Source: an uncultured Selenomonadales bacterium (GTDB taxonomy: Bacteria > Bacillota > Negativicutes > Selenomonadales > Selenomonadaceae). From it: a stretch of DNA of 64,000 bases. The position numbers and the translations under genes are program-made. The stretch spans positions 62,001 through 126,000 of the forward strand of contig CAMZHX010000003.1 in assembly GCA_947307055.1 (NCBI GenBank), read 5' to 3'. Positions 1 to 9,014 of this stretch are shown here, in pieces (position 1 is the first letter of the stretch; each line of letters opens with the position of its first letter). The notes beneath the pieces are model-generated. The model did no database searches and was not told the origin of the DNA. It saw only the letters and a program-made list of their open reading frames with translations.

Positions 1-72
1 TTATGCCGTCGCCACTCCAACGCGGAAAGTATCGCCGTGAAAATTTCAAAGTCGGCAAGCGCGAAGTCCGCT

Positions 73-1197
73 TTATTCTTCGTGCGCAATGTGTGAAATG
101 CTCTCATTCTCAAACCTCGAATCGTAATCCGTGATAATCTCCAAACCGTAGCCGAGCCCGAAGCCGGAACCCTCCACCGAAAATTTTTCTTCGCGCAGAG
201 TAATTACAATAACGATTTTGCCCAGAGTTTTCGTCGAGAAGTAGAGATTTAAAATTGTGAGCTTGCCGTCGCGATAAGTGAAGTCCGCGAAAATTTGGAG
301 CTTGCGCTCGTTAGCGTAAAGCCTCTCGGCGTCATTGGGCAGAAGGTTGACGGAAAAAATTTTCCCTGCGGCGAAGTCTTTGAGCACGGAAATATAATCG
401 AAATCCCAATTCGGTTTGAAATTGAATTTAGCGGCGTCGAAGTCGTAATTTTTTTCGTCGAACAGGACGTTGCCGACCGCCGTGCCTTGAATATTTTCCG
501 CACGCGCTTTGAAATTGTCGGGCGACTCAAAAGTTTTCCTGCCGCGCAGAATGTCAAAAATTTCCTTCAAGGTCGGGCGTTCGTCGAGGAATTTTTTAAA
601 ACCGTCGAGAATTTTAAGATTCTTCGAGTTTTCGGCCTTCAAGTTGATTTTATGGCGGAGATAAATTTGCAAGTCCTCAAGAACAATTTCGCTCGCGTCG
701 AGGTCAACGTCAAATTCTTCGTCGAGGTCGATAATCGCGTTCTCGCAGCCGATATAAGTCATGCCGCGCCGATTTAGCGGAATTCTGAACTCGCCGCCGC
801 AAAGATAAATTACTTGCGCCTCGTTTTGCAGAGCTTGAAAGAGTTCGCCTTGAGTTTCGACGAATTCAAATTTTCTATCGTCGCCGGGCAATTTTTTCAA
901 GTAGAGTTCGCGACGCTGATTTTTTTCCACGACCGCTGAAATTTCTTCAAGCTCAGTAGCTGATAAATTTTCAAGCGGCATATCAAAAATTTTGCAGAGC
1001 AGTAATTTCAATTCGGCGTCGCTCGAATCGTTTTTGATAGCCGCCGCGATTTTGCGCGCCTCACTTGCATAAAAATTTTCCTGGAACCATTCTTGCAAAT
1101 TCCTTTGTCGTGCGAAGTCTAAAAGCTCGTCGAACGAAAAATTTTCTGCAAGTTCCTGCTTTGAATGAAATTGGAACAGCGATTTTGTTTCTTCCAT
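73..1197 (-). CDS. Hypothetical protein, function unknown
   Basis: An acidic, mostly soluble protein of about 374 residues that I do not recognise. No signal peptide, membrane segment or catalytic motif is visible. The N-terminal 100 residues look helical and charged. The middle (IDLDEEFDVDLDASEIVLED) is strongly acidic and beta-like. The C-terminal part alternates hydrophobic and polar residues. The ATG at 1197 is preferred over the in-frame upstream codon at 1209 because GGAGG (1203-1207) lies five bases upstream of it. It follows rlmH on the same strand, separated by a probable terminator, so it may depend on readthrough or on its own promoter. Confidence 0.7.
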   Translation of the reverse strand: MEETKSLFQFHSKQELAENFSFDELLDFARQRNLQEWFQENFYASEARKIAAAIKNDSSDAELKLLLCKIFDMPLENLSATELEEISAVVEKNQRRELYLKKLPGDDRKFEFVETQGELFQALQNEAQVIYLCGGEFRIPLNRRGMTYIGCENAIIDLDEEFDVDLDASEIVLEDLQIYLRHKINLKAENSKNLKILDGFKKFLDERPTLKEIFDILRGRKTFESPDNFKARAENIQGTAVGNVLFDEKNYDFDAAKFNFKPNWDFDYISVLKDFAAGKIFSVNLLPNDAERLYANERKLQIFADFTYRDGKLTILNLYFSTKTLGKIVIVITLREEKFSVEGSGFGLGYGLEIITDYDSRFENESISHIAHEE

Positions 1198-1207
1198 AAC
1201 TTCCTCC

Positions 1208-1234
1208 AAAAAAATTGGGAGCGTTGCTACTCCC
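1208..1234 (-). terminator. Rho-independent terminator after rlmH
   Basis: On the minus strand GGGAG, a 7-8 base loop and CTCCC (arms 1217-1221 and 1230-1234) are followed by a run of T. It sits directly after the rlmH stop codon. Its T-run abuts the ribosome site of the next gene. Confidence 0.6.
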
Positions 1235-1236
1235 TT

Positions 1237-1680
1237 TCACCAATGATACGGTTCGTTGCGATTTATTTTGAACGCCCGATAAATTTGCTCGACCAAGACA
1301 AGTCGCGCCATTTGATGAGTCAGCGTCATTTTCGACAAACTTAATCTGAATTCTGCCGCCCGTCTCAATTCCTCACTTAGTCCGAAGGCTCCGCCGATTG
1401 CAAAAGTCAAATTGCTTATGCCGTTTAGATTTAGCGCGGCAATTTTTTTAGCGAACTCCTCCGAGCTTAACGCCTCGCCCGAAACGTCTAACACGCATAG
1501 CCACGAATTTTGCGGCACGAGCGATAAAATTTTCAGCCCTTCCTCCTCGACCGTGCGACATTCGGGGATTTCGCGCAATTCAATCGTTGCGAACTTCTTC
1601 AAGCGTTTGAGGTATTCCGCGACGCCCTCGACTAAAAATTTTTCTTTGAGCTTGCCGACAACTATTAACGTTATCTTCAT
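1237..1680 (-). CDS. rlmH: 23S rRNA (pseudouridine1915-N3)-methyltransferase RlmH
   Basis: SPOUT-family methyltransferase that uses S-adenosylmethionine to methylate pseudouridine 1915 of 23S rRNA in assembled ribosomes. The 147-residue length is slightly short for the family (about 155-160). The diagnostic C-terminal motif YRAFKINRNEPYHW is complete, and the SAM-binding glycine region (FAIGGAFGLSEEL) is present. The start codon overlaps the htrA stop codon by four bases, so the two genes are translationally coupled. The htrA-rlmH order is common in Firmicutes, which supports both calls. Confidence 0.95.
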   Translation of the reverse strand: MKITLIVVGKLKEKFLVEGVAEYLKRLKKFATIELREIPECRTVEEEGLKILSLVPQNSWLCVLDVSGEALSSEEFAKKIAALNLNGISNLTFAIGGAFGLSEELRRAAEFRLSLSKMTLTHQMARLVLVEQIYRAFKINRNEPYHW

Positions 1681-2822
1681 TGATTGGACATCTGCGGCAG
1701 TTCTTCTAGCGTAACTTCGATAGTCTCTTGGCGGTTTTCGCGGTCAATCACGACTTTAATTCTGTCGCCGATTTTGTGAGCGGCAATCGCGTTGCGCACG
1801 TCAGAGACTGAATTAACTTCTTTGCCGTCAACGGAAAGGATAATGTCGCCGCGTTGGAAGCCGGCACGACCCGCAGGCGAATCCAGTCCGACTTGGAAAA
1901 TGTAAACGCCCTTTTCAATCGACAGCTGATAACCATAGCGAGCGGCGGTCGGCTTGTCAAAAATCGTCACGCCCAGATACGGTCTGGAGACGTAGCCCTT
2001 GTCCATGAGTTCGTTGACAATCGCCTTGACAGTGTTAATCGGGATAGCAAAGCCCATGCCCTCAACGCCGGTCGTTGCGAGTTTCGCGCTGTTAATCCCG
2101 ATAACTTCGCCGTCAGCATTGACTAAAGCTCCGCCCGAATTGCCAGGACTAATCGCGGCGTCGGTCTGGAATAAGGTAACGCGCCTGTCGTTAAGTTCGA
2201 GCGTCCGATTTAGCGCGCTGATAACTCCGACCGTCACCGAGCCTTGAAACTCTAAGCCCATAGGATTGCCGATTGCGATGGCAGGTTCGCCTACGACGAC
2301 TTCATCAGAATCGCCGAGTTCAGCAGTCGGCAAATCTTTCACGTCGACTTTCACGACCGCAATATCAGTCATCTCATCGGTGCCGATTAAAGTTCCGTTG
2401 ACGCTATTGCCGTCCGACAGCGACACGATAATTTCCTTTGCGCCCGCGATAACGTGATTGTTTGTAATGATGTAGCCGTCATTGCGGAAAATGACGCCGG
2501 AGCCAACGCCTTCAGTCTCGAACGTCCTGTTGAAAATGTCGTGAGCCACAGCCTTATTAGTTATGCCTACGACAGCTGGCCCGACGGTTTTAGCCACGCG
2601 CACAGCGGGAGTATTTCTGGCGTCGGAGAGTTTTGAATTGCTTTCGGGTTTATTGGGCGCGGCCTCGGTGACGTTCGCCGTCTGAGTCACTGCATTTTTT
2701 TCGCCCGCCGATTTATTTTCATCACTGCTGCTCAAGCCCGTCAAGTCTCCGCAACCGCTCAACGTCAACGCCGCCGCTACTGCCGCCGCGCAGATTATCT
2801 TTGTAATTTTCTTCGCCTTCAT
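1677..2822 (-). CDS. htrA: HtrA/DegP-type serine protease, lipoprotein
   Basis: Envelope quality-control protease of 381 residues. The N-terminus has a lipoprotein signal with lipobox LSGC (Cys24), then a low-complexity linker to about residue 70. The trypsin-like domain follows, with catalytic His123 (TNNHVIAG), Asp153 (TDIAVVKV) and Ser229 (GNSGGAL). One PDZ domain covers about residues 280-370 (SPAGRAGFQRGDIILSVDG). A Firmicute HtrA normally has one membrane anchor and one PDZ; here lipid anchoring replaces the transmembrane helix. GGAGG lies about ten bases upstream of the ATG, and a consensus promoter is found at 2844-2872. Confidence 0.95.
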   Translation of the reverse strand: MKAKKITKIICAAAVAAALTLSGCGDLTGLSSSDENKSAGEKNAVTQTANVTEAAPNKPESNSKLSDARNTPAVRVAKTVGPAVVGITNKAVAHDIFNRTFETEGVGSGVIFRNDGYIITNNHVIAGAKEIIVSLSDGNSVNGTLIGTDEMTDIAVVKVDVKDLPTAELGDSDEVVVGEPAIAIGNPMGLEFQGSVTVGVISALNRTLELNDRRVTLFQTDAAISPGNSGGALVNADGEVIGINSAKLATTGVEGMGFAIPINTVKAIVNELMDKGYVSRPYLGVTIFDKPTAARYGYQLSIEKGVYIFQVGLDSPAGRAGFQRGDIILSVDGKEVNSVSDVRNAIAAHKIGDRIKVVIDRENRQETIEVTLEELPQMSNQ

Positions 2823-2843
2823 GCTCTAAGCACCTCCGCCGTC

Positions 2844-2872
2844 ATTGTAATTTTTGCTAGGCCGATTGTCAA
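2844..2872 (-). promoter_or_regulatory. Promoter of htrA-rlmH
   Basis: Minus-strand TTGACA (2867-2872), 17-base spacer, TACAAT (2844-2849). The sequence is near consensus and lies just upstream of the htrA ribosome site. Confidence 0.7.
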
Positions 2873-3000
2873 ATTCTTCTTACTTTCTTTTGCTACGCTT
2901 GAAATGCGCCATTCTTCCGTTAACTTGACTCAACGGTCGCTCCGCTTTAATTTTTGCTTCGAGTCGTAGAAATTTCTTCCAAAAGTACGCCTCCTAAATG

Positions 3001-3029
3001 TTGAATGAAAAACAATTAACAAGTAAAAT
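3001..3029 (+). promoter_or_regulatory. Probable promoter of the lactate operon
   Basis: TTGAAT (3001-3006), 17-base spacer, TAAAAT (3024-3029), about 45 bases upstream of the etfB start. No regulator gene such as the GntR-type lctA of Acetobacterium is adjacent. Confidence 0.5.
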
Positions 3030-3075
3030 AATATCGTGGAATATGCAGAAAAATAATTTTGATAGGAGGGCAATG

Positions 3076-3867
3076 ATGGAAATTTTAGTGTGCATAAAAC
3101 AAGTTCCAAGCTCCAACAAAGTGGAAGTCGATTCCGCAACTGGAGTTTTGAAGCGTAACAGCGCGTATGCAAAAATGAATCCGTATGACCTGTTTGCATT
3201 GGAGACGGGACTAAGGCTCCGTGAAAAGTATGGCGGCAGTGTCAGCGTCTTGACTATGGGACCACCTCAAGCGGCAACGATACTTTACGAAGCTTTTGCA
3301 ATGGGCGCGGATAAGGGCGCACTTATCACCGACAGGAAATTTGGCGGCTCAGACGTTCTAGCCACAAGTTACACGCTGTCGCAAGGCATTCGCAAATTCG
3401 GTAAATTTGATATTATAATTTGCGGTCTTCAGACTACCGACGGCGACACCGCCCAAGTTGGTCCGGAAGTTTCAGAAATGCTCGGCATTCCTTGCGTATG
3501 TAACGTCCGCGCTATCGACAAAGTTGAGGACGATAATATAATTGTTGATATGGAAATGAGCGAGGACATCGAGAAATTGCAAGTTCCTTTCCCGTGCCTT
3601 ATCACGGTTCAGAAAGACATTTACGAGCCACGCTTGCCGTCATACAAAAAGCAAAAGGCGACCGCTAACAGGGAAATCAGCCGCTATTCACTAAACGATA
3701 TGGAAGATAAGAACGAAAAGCATTACGGGCTTGACGGCTCGCCGACTTGCGTTCAGAGAATTTTCCCGCCGACTTCCGATAAAGTTCAAGAAATGTGGAC
3801 AGGTTCCGGCGAGGATTTATCTGCACGAATTTACGACGCGCTAAAGAAAATGAAATTTACTGCTTGA
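3076..3867 (+). CDS. etfB: Electron transfer flavoprotein subunit beta (lactate dehydrogenase-associated)
   Basis: EtfB subunit of about 263 residues. It carries the family nucleotide/flavin-binding segment GLQTTDGDTAQVGPEV and the N-terminal signature ILVCIKQVP. With the following EtfA and FAD lactate dehydrogenase it forms a three-gene set in the same order as lctB-lctC-lctD of Acetobacterium woodii. In that complex, bifurcated flavin chemistry couples lactate oxidation by NAD+ to ferredoxin oxidation. The start at 3076 is six bases after AGGAGG (3064-3069). An ATG at 3073 is only three bases away, and the longer frame from 2998 lacks a ribosome site. Confidence 0.92.
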   Translation: MEILVCIKQVPSSNKVEVDSATGVLKRNSAYAKMNPYDLFALETGLRLREKYGGSVSVLTMGPPQAATILYEAFAMGADKGALITDRKFGGSDVLATSYTLSQGIRKFGKFDIIICGLQTTDGDTAQVGPEVSEMLGIPCVCNVRAIDKVEDDNIIVDMEMSEDIEKLQVPFPCLITVQKDIYEPRLPSYKKQKATANREISRYSLNDMEDKNEKHYGLDGSPTCVQRIFPPTSDKVQEMWTGSGEDLSARIYDALKKMKFTA

Positions 3868-3879
3868 CGGGAGGGCATT

Positions 3880-5070
3880 ATGGGAAAACTAATCGTGCAT
3901 CAAGAAAAGGTGCAAGACATCGCCGCGCTTATCAAAATTTGTCCCTTCGGAGCAATGGAAGATAAAGCCGGCAAAATCGAAATCAATTCTGCCTGCCGCC
4001 TTTGCAAAGTCTGCGTCAAAAGGGGCAAGGGCGTTTTTGAATTCGTCGAAGAGGCGACAAACGAAATTGATAAGTCAGCTTGGCGCGGCATTGCGGTTTA
4101 CGTTGAACACGTGGACGGCAAAATTCACCCCGTAACTTACGAGCTTATCGGCAAGGCGCGGGAACTCGCTGCCAAAATCAATCAGCCCGTGTACGCAATT
4201 TTTCTCGGCGAAAATATAAATCAGAAGGCGCAGGAAATTTTGCATTACGGCGTTGACAAAGTTTATACTTGCGATAAAAAGGAACTTCGCGCCTTTAACA
4301 TTGAGAACTACGCCACAGCCTTTGAAAATTTTATAAACAAAGTCAAGCCAGCGGTCGTTTTGGTCGGGGCAACTCCTGTAGGTCGGCAACTCGCGCCCAG
4401 AGTCGCCGCTCATTTTCATACGGGACTAACTGCCGATTGCACAATTCTTGACATTCACGAGAACACAGACTTAGTTCAAATTCGTCCGGCATTCGGCGGC
4501 AACATTATGGCGGAAATTCTCACACCCAATCACCGCCCGCAAATGGCAACCGTTCGTTACAAAATTATGGACGCGCCAAAGCGTAGCGATGAAATTTCCG
4601 GCACTGTCGAGCCTTTGGAATTGGATTCTGCTAAACTCGCGAGCAAAGTTGAAGTTTTGGGCATAACCAAAAAGCCGCGCGAAATCGGAATTGAAAACGC
4701 TGATATTTTAGTCGTAGCGGGTCGCGGCGTGAAGAAAAAGGAAGATTTAAAACTAATTCGCGAGCTTGCCGAAGTTTTGAACGGCGACTTTGCTTGCACG
4801 CGACCTTTAGTTGAAAATGGCTGGTTGGAACCAAAGCGGCAAATCGGGCTTTCAGGGCGCACAGTTCGTCCGAAGCTCATCATAACTTGCGGGGTCTCTG
4901 GCTCTGTGCAATTCGTTGCGGGCATGGAACATTCCGAGCAAATTTTCGCCATAAATACTGACCCGAAGGCGTCAATATTCAAAGTTGCAAATTATGCCGT
5001 CGTGGGCGACCTTTACGAAATCGTTCCGAAATTGATTGATAAAATTAAGCAAGGGAGGGACATAGCATGA
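3880..5070 (+). CDS. etfA: Electron transfer flavoprotein subunit alpha with N-terminal ferredoxin-like domain
   Basis: EtfA of 396 residues. Residues 1-55 are a ferredoxin-like extension with Cys21 (ICPFGAM) and Cys39, Cys42, Cys45 ([12 protein letters not shown]), enough for one [4Fe-4S] cluster. The rest is a normal EtfA, with the FAD-binding C-terminal region ([20 protein letters not shown], then INTDPKA). This extension is characteristic of EtfA in confurcating lactate dehydrogenase complexes such as LctC of A. woodii, where it relays electrons to or from ferredoxin. The stop overlaps the next start by four bases. Confidence 0.93.
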   Translation: MGKLIVHQEKVQDIAALIKICPFGAMEDKAGKIEINSACRLCKVCVKRGKGVFEFVEEATNEIDKSAWRGIAVYVEHVDGKIHPVTYELIGKARELAAKINQPVYAIFLGENINQKAQEILHYGVDKVYTCDKKELRAFNIENYATAFENFINKVKPAVVLVGATPVGRQLAPRVAAHFHTGLTADCTILDIHENTDLVQIRPAFGGNIMAEILTPNHRPQMATVRYKIMDAPKRSDEISGTVEPLELDSAKLASKVEVLGITKKPREIGIENADILVVAGRGVKKKEDLKLIRELAEVLNGDFACTRPLVENGWLEPKRQIGLSGRTVRPKLIITCGVSGSVQFVAGMEHSEQIFAINTDPKASIFKVANYAVVGDLYEIVPKLIDKIKQGRDIA

Positions 5071-6473
5071 ACAATTACAAAAAGATGGACGAACAAGACT
5101 TAGCGGTTATCGCGACGTTTCTTGACCGTGAACGAATTCTCTGGCGCGACGAAATTAACGAGGAGTACAGCCACGACGAATTGACCGTTGAGCGTTCCTA
5201 TCCCGATTTGGTGGCGCGTGTCGTCTCTGCGCAGGAAGTTTCAAAAATTTTGGCGTATGCTAACGAAAAGCGAATCGCCGTCACGCCGCGCGGCGCAGGT
5301 ACCGGACTTGTCGGAGCTTCCGTCGCCATCGAAAAGGGTATTATGATTGATACAACGCTGATGAATCACATTTTGGAACTTGACGAGGAAAATTTAACGC
5401 TGACCGTTGAACCCGGCGTACTTATCATGACGCTTCGCGCTTATGTGGAAGAAAACGGCTTTTTTTATCCGCCCGACCCCGGCGAGAAATCAGCGACAAT
5501 CGGCGGCAACATCAGCACTAATGCCGGAGGTATGACCGCTGTAAAATACGGCGTCACGCGAGATTTTGTCCGTGCCCTCGAAGTTGTCTTAGCCGACGGA
5601 ACTATACTTGAACTCGGCGGCAAAGTCGTTAAAAACAGTTCGGGCTACGACTTGAAAAATATGATTATCGGCTCGGAAGGCACGCTGGCCTTTATCACCA
5701 AAGCGATTCTTCGTTTAATTCCGTTGCCCAAATGCAATATCAGTTTGCTGATTCCCTTCCCGACTTTGGCTCAAGCAATTCGCACCGTGCCGCTTATCAT
5801 TAAATCAAAAGCTGTGCCCACTGCGATTGAATTCATGGAGCGCGAAGTAATTTTGGACGCGGAAGAATATTTAGGCAGAAAGTTCCCCGACAATCAGGCG
5901 GACGCTTACTTGCTTTTGAAATTCGACGGCAACTCCAAAGAGGAAATCACCAAATATTATGATGACGTTGCCAAAATTTGTCTCGAACAAGGCGCGATTG
6001 ATTTGCTTATCGCCGACACCGAAGAGCGCAGTACTCCTGTTTGGAAGACGCGCGGCGCATTTTTGGAAGCAATCAAAGGCAATACAACCATGATGGACGA
6101 AGTCGACGTAGTTGTTCCGCGCAATCGCGTTAATGACTTTGTGGAATTTGTTCATGACTTGCGCGAGGAAATCGGCATTCGGATAAAATCCTTTGGGCAC
6201 GCTGGCGACGGGAATTTACATGTCTACATTTTGAGGGACGATTTGCCGGAAGATAAATGGCACGAGTTGATGAATCGCGCAATGAATCGCATGTACGAGA
6301 AAGCCCGCGAATTGAAAGGGCAAGTTTCTGGCGAGCATGGTATCGGCCTAGTCAAGCAGCCATATCTGAAAGAATCATTGCCCGCGACGAGTTTATCTAT
6401 AATGCGCGGCGTGAAAAAAGTTTTCGACCCGAATAACATTTTGAATCCTGGCAAAATTTTCTGCGCGCCTTGA
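5067..6473 (+). CDS. lctD: FAD-linked lactate dehydrogenase (GlcD/LctD family)
   Basis: Flavoprotein of 468 residues that oxidises (D-)lactate or a related 2-hydroxy acid to the 2-oxo acid. The N-terminal FAD-binding type 4 (PCMH) domain has [12 protein letters not shown] and [14 protein letters not shown]. The C-terminal FAD-oxidase domain has [11 protein letters not shown] and [10 protein letters not shown]. Its position directly after etfBA, with ATGA overlap, indicates that its electrons go to the Etf pair rather than to quinone. The exact substrate (D-lactate versus glycolate) is inferred from larA downstream. Confidence 0.9.
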   Translation: MNNYKKMDEQDLAVIATFLDRERILWRDEINEEYSHDELTVERSYPDLVARVVSAQEVSKILAYANEKRIAVTPRGAGTGLVGASVAIEKGIMIDTTLMNHILELDEENLTLTVEPGVLIMTLRAYVEENGFFYPPDPGEKSATIGGNISTNAGGMTAVKYGVTRDFVRALEVVLADGTILELGGKVVKNSSGYDLKNMIIGSEGTLAFITKAILRLIPLPKCNISLLIPFPTLAQAIRTVPLIIKSKAVPTAIEFMEREVILDAEEYLGRKFPDNQADAYLLLKFDGNSKEEITKYYDDVAKICLEQGAIDLLIADTEERSTPVWKTRGAFLEAIKGNTTMMDEVDVVVPRNRVNDFVEFVHDLREEIGIRIKSFGHAGDGNLHVYILRDDLPEDKWHELMNRAMNRMYEKARELKGQVSGEHGIGLVKQPYLKESLPATSLSIMRGVKKVFDPNNILNPGKIFCAP

Positions 6474-6486
6474 TGAGGTTAGGAAA

Positions 6487-7755
6487 ATGAAAACGAAAAT
6501 TCCCTATCACAAAAGCCATATCCCGATTGAGATACCGGACGAAAATTTTGTTTGCAGTCTCGTAGCGCATTCTGAAAATTTTAAGATGACGGGCACCGAG
6601 CAGGAAATTGTTGAGAGGGCTTTGGATAATCCTATCGGCTCCAAATCGCTTGAAGAACTCGTGCAAGGTAAAAAAAATATGGTCATTATTTCCAGCGACC
6701 ATACGCGCCCCGTGCCAAGTCGCGTAACTATGCCGATTATCCTTCGGCGCGTTCGTCAAGCCAATCCCGATATTAAAATCACAATTCTAATCGCAACGGG
6801 ATTTCATCGTCCGACCACTAAGCAAGAACTAATCGACCGTTACGGCGCGGAAATAGTCGCAAAGGAAAATATCGTAGTGCACCGCTCGCGTGATGACGAA
6901 ATGGCGGACTTGGGAACGTTGCCTTCGGGCGGCAAACTCCTTTTGAATAAAGTTGCAATCGACACTGAACTTTTGATTGCGGAAGGCTTTATCGAGGCGC
7001 ATTTCTTTGCAGGATTTTCCGGCGGCAGGAAGGCGATTTTGCCCGGCATAGCCTCTGCAACTACCGTTATGGCGAATCATTGTAGCGAATTTATCGCAAG
7101 CCCTCATGCTCGCACCGGCATTCTTGAAAACAATCCTATTCATAAAGATATGCTTTACGCCGCCGCGCAGGCGAAATTGGCTTTTATACTAAACGTGGTC
7201 ATAGACGCGAAAAAACAAATCATCGCGGCCTTTGCGGGTGACTCGGAGAAAGCTCACGTTAAAGGTTGCGAGTTCGTGCTGAACATGTCGCAGGTTGAAA
7301 AAAATCCGACCGACATTGTGATTACGACCAACGGCGGCTACCCTTTAGACCAAAATATTTATCAATCGGTCAAGGGCATGACGGCGGCGGAAGCTAATTG
7401 CAAGGCGGGCGGCGTCATAATAATGGTTGCGGGCTTGAGTGACGGGCATGGCGGCGAATCTTTCTGCAAAATGGTTACAGAGGCTCAAAGCCCTCAAAAA
7501 CTTCTGGAAGAATTTTCCCACATTCCTCGCAACGAGACGAAGCCTGACCAATGGGAAGCTCAAATCCTCTGCCGCATTTTGAGTAAGCACAAAATCATTA
7601 TGGTAACCAATATGTGCGACGAGCGATTGATAACGGGAATGCATATGGAACACGCAAAAACTTTCGACGCGGCACTTAAGCGCGCTTTCGAGATAAAGGG
7701 AAAAAATGCTACCGTCTCGCTCATTCCGGATGGCGTTTCTGTCATTGTACGTTGA
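6487..7755 (+). CDS. larA: Nickel-dependent lactate racemase LarA
   Basis: Interconverts L- and D-lactate with a nickel-pincer nucleotide cofactor. The 422-residue protein has the expected cofactor and catalytic residues: His72 (DHTRP), His107 (GFHRP), His172 and Lys182 (AHFFAGFSGGRKAILPG) and His198 (ANHC). These line up within two positions of those in the Lactiplantibacillus enzyme. It lets a stereospecific dehydrogenase use both lactate isomers. The cofactor genes larB, larC and larE are not in the window. AlarA-type racemase is also the last gene (lctF) in the A. woodii lactate operon. Confidence 0.92.
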   Translation: MKTKIPYHKSHIPIEIPDENFVCSLVAHSENFKMTGTEQEIVERALDNPIGSKSLEELVQGKKNMVIISSDHTRPVPSRVTMPIILRRVRQANPDIKITILIATGFHRPTTKQELIDRYGAEIVAKENIVVHRSRDDEMADLGTLPSGGKLLLNKVAIDTELLIAEGFIEAHFFAGFSGGRKAILPGIASATTVMANHCSEFIASPHARTGILENNPIHKDMLYAAAQAKLAFILNVVIDAKKQIIAAFAGDSEKAHVKGCEFVLNMSQVEKNPTDIVITTNGGYPLDQNIYQSVKGMTAAEANCKAGGVIIMVAGLSDGHGGESFCKMVTEAQSPQKLLEEFSHIPRNETKPDQWEAQILCRILSKHKIIMVTNMCDERLITGMHMEHAKTFDAALKRAFEIKGKNATVSLIPDGVSVIVR

Positions 7756-7780
7756 TATTGAAGCGATTGACAGTCATAAC

Positions 7781-7812
7781 GACCGGTTATCGTTTAGACC
7801 GGTTATCGTTTA
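7781..7812. repeat. 16-bp tandem direct repeat, possible operator
   Basis: Two exact adjacent copies of GACCGGTTATCGTTTA (7781-7796 and 7797-7812) lie between larA and the next gene, about 66 bases before a -35 element. The arrangement suggests a tandem protein-binding site. No regulator can be assigned. Confidence 0.55.
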
Positions 7813-7877
7813 ATATGACATTATATAATTTTTTACATTTCATAAAAAATACACGATAATATTTACAAGAAATGCTG

Positions 7878-7904
7878 TTGACTTCGCCGAAAGTGTGCTA
7901 TAAT
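7878..7904 (+). promoter_or_regulatory. Promoter of the 7951 gene
   Basis: TTGACT (7878-7883) and TATAAT (7899-7904) are separated by a short 15-base spacer, about 46 bases upstream of the start codon. Confidence 0.5.
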
Positions 7905-7950
7905 AATGACACTCAAAAAGGAATGAGTTTTTGTTAGGGAGGGACACATC

Positions 7951-8691
7951 ATGTTAAACACAATCAGCGCGAACTATCTAAGCCAGTACCAAAAGACAGG
8001 CAATCTCGGTATGTATTCGGCGAACCAAAATAAAATCGCCGCCGCACCCGCTACCTTCACCGAGGAAACTATCGTCGACATTTCCGAAGAAGGCCTCAAC
8101 GCTTTGGATCAATCGCAAGATGCCAATAAGACCGACGAGAGCAAACTTTCCGCCAAAGCCCAAAGCTATCTCGAAAACCTTCGCAAAAAATACGGCGACT
8201 ACGACTTTTTCGTCTCCGATGACCTCGACGCTTCCAAAACTGTCGGTAGCTCCAAAGAATATTCCGTTGTCTTCACGACCGAAGAACTTGAGAAAATGGC
8301 CGAAGATGACGAATACGCCGAAAAAACTATGAGCAATGTCGGTAAGGCCGTCGATATGCTCAAAAATATTTCCGAAAAAGATTTGGGCGAAGGCGTCCAA
8401 TTTTCTCAACTCTCCGTCTCCATAGATGACGAAGGCAATATGAAACTCTTCGCGCAGCTCGAAAAGCTTTCCGAAGATCAAGCCGCTCGCCTCGAAGAAG
8501 CTAAACAGAAACGAGCCGAAGAAAAGAAACAGGCCGAAGAAAATTCCAATCAGACCGAAGGAACTCAACCCGACTTTACTAAAATTCTTTTCAAGGCCGC
8601 CGACATTGAGGCCGACTCCGAAGAGGATTTGTTTGCTAAAATTTTCGGAATCGATTGGTCAAAAATCCCCGACGAGGAAGCTTACATCTAA
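7951..8691 (+). CDS. Hypothetical cytoplasmic protein, coiled-coil C-terminal half
   Basis: A 246-residue acidic protein with no signal peptide. After a polar N-terminus it has a conserved-looking core: KAQSYLENLRKKYGDYDFFV, then SVVFTTEELEKMA and YAEKTMSNVGKAV. A charged coiled-coil stretch follows (about residues 165-200, rich in E, K, Q and A), then an acidic tail. The core resembles a Firmicute domain of unknown function (possibly DUF6033), but I cannot confirm the family. AGGGAGGG precedes the ATG. It has its own promoter upstream and a terminator downstream, so it is monocistronic. Confidence 0.8.
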   Translation: MLNTISANYLSQYQKTGNLGMYSANQNKIAAAPATFTEETIVDISEEGLNALDQSQDANKTDESKLSAKAQSYLENLRKKYGDYDFFVSDDLDASKTVGSSKEYSVVFTTEELEKMAEDDEYAEKTMSNVGKAVDMLKNISEKDLGEGVQFSQLSVSIDDEGNMKLFAQLEKLSEDQAARLEEAKQKRAEEKKQAEENSNQTEGTQPDFTKILFKAADIEADSEEDLFAKIFGIDWSKIPDEEAYI

Positions 8692-8722
8692 TCGACGATT
8701 AACAACGCACATTGAATATAAA

Positions 8723-8760
8723 AGCCGCTTGGGAGTAATCTTGAGCGGCTGAAATTTTTT
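8723..8760 (+). terminator. Rho-independent terminator
   Basis: AGCCGCT (8723-8729) pairs with AGCGGCT (8744-8750). The hairpin is followed by GAAATTTTTT. It ends the transcript of the 7951 gene. Confidence 0.8.
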
Positions 8761-8761
8761 G

Positions 8762-8790
8762 TTGACAAACGCGCCGATTTGTAAGAATAT
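8762..8790 (+). promoter_or_regulatory. Promoter of the cobalamin riboswitch transcript
   Basis: TTGACA (8762-8767), 17-base spacer, GAATAT (8785-8790). It immediately precedes the riboswitch, so the riboswitch RNA is an independent transcript and not part of the upstream gene. Confidence 0.6.
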
Positions 8791-8810
8791 ATGCGCGTTG
8801 AAAATTGAAT

Positions 8811-9000
8811 ATTGATTGGGTCGAGTGGCGCAAGCCTCAATAGGGAATCCGGTCGAAAGCCGGAACGATCACGTCACCGTAGCGGGGAGCGACTCTGCAA
8901 TTATGTCACTGGGAAACTGGGAAGGCGCAGACAAGCTTTGAGCCGAAGTCGGGAGAACTGCTCGATTAACAATCACCGTTTGACCTGCGAGCGACAGGAA
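8811..9000 (+). promoter_or_regulatory. Cobalamin (B12) riboswitch
   Basis: The conserved elements occur in order: AGGGAATCCGGTCGAAAGCC (start of the core, about 8842-8861), GTCACCGTAGCGGGGAGC, the B12-box-like CACTGGGAAACTGGGAAGG, then GAGCCGAAGTCGGGAGA. The enclosing P1 helix pairs TCGAG (8821-8825) with CTCGA (8961-8965). A small hairpin CCTG...CAGG (8984-8998) follows, directly in front of a GGAAGGAG ribosome site, consistent with the kissing-loop expression platform that controls translation. A terminator lies about 55 bases further on. It binds adenosyl- or another cobalamin and represses the downstream gene; that gene is not evident here. Confidence 0.9.
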
Positions 9001-9014
9001 GGAGATTAAAAGCA

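Noticed and set aside
1..72. Possible end of a gene at the window start (TAA at 3-1, minus strand)
   Set aside because: The in-frame stretch before it is only about 14 codons and is closed upstream by another stop.
295..777. 160-residue plus-strand frame
   Set aside because: Antisense to the first minus-strand gene, no ribosome site and no domain.
2930..3199. 89-residue minus-strand frame
   Set aside because: Overlaps the etfB promoter and start; low-complexity and without a ribosome site.
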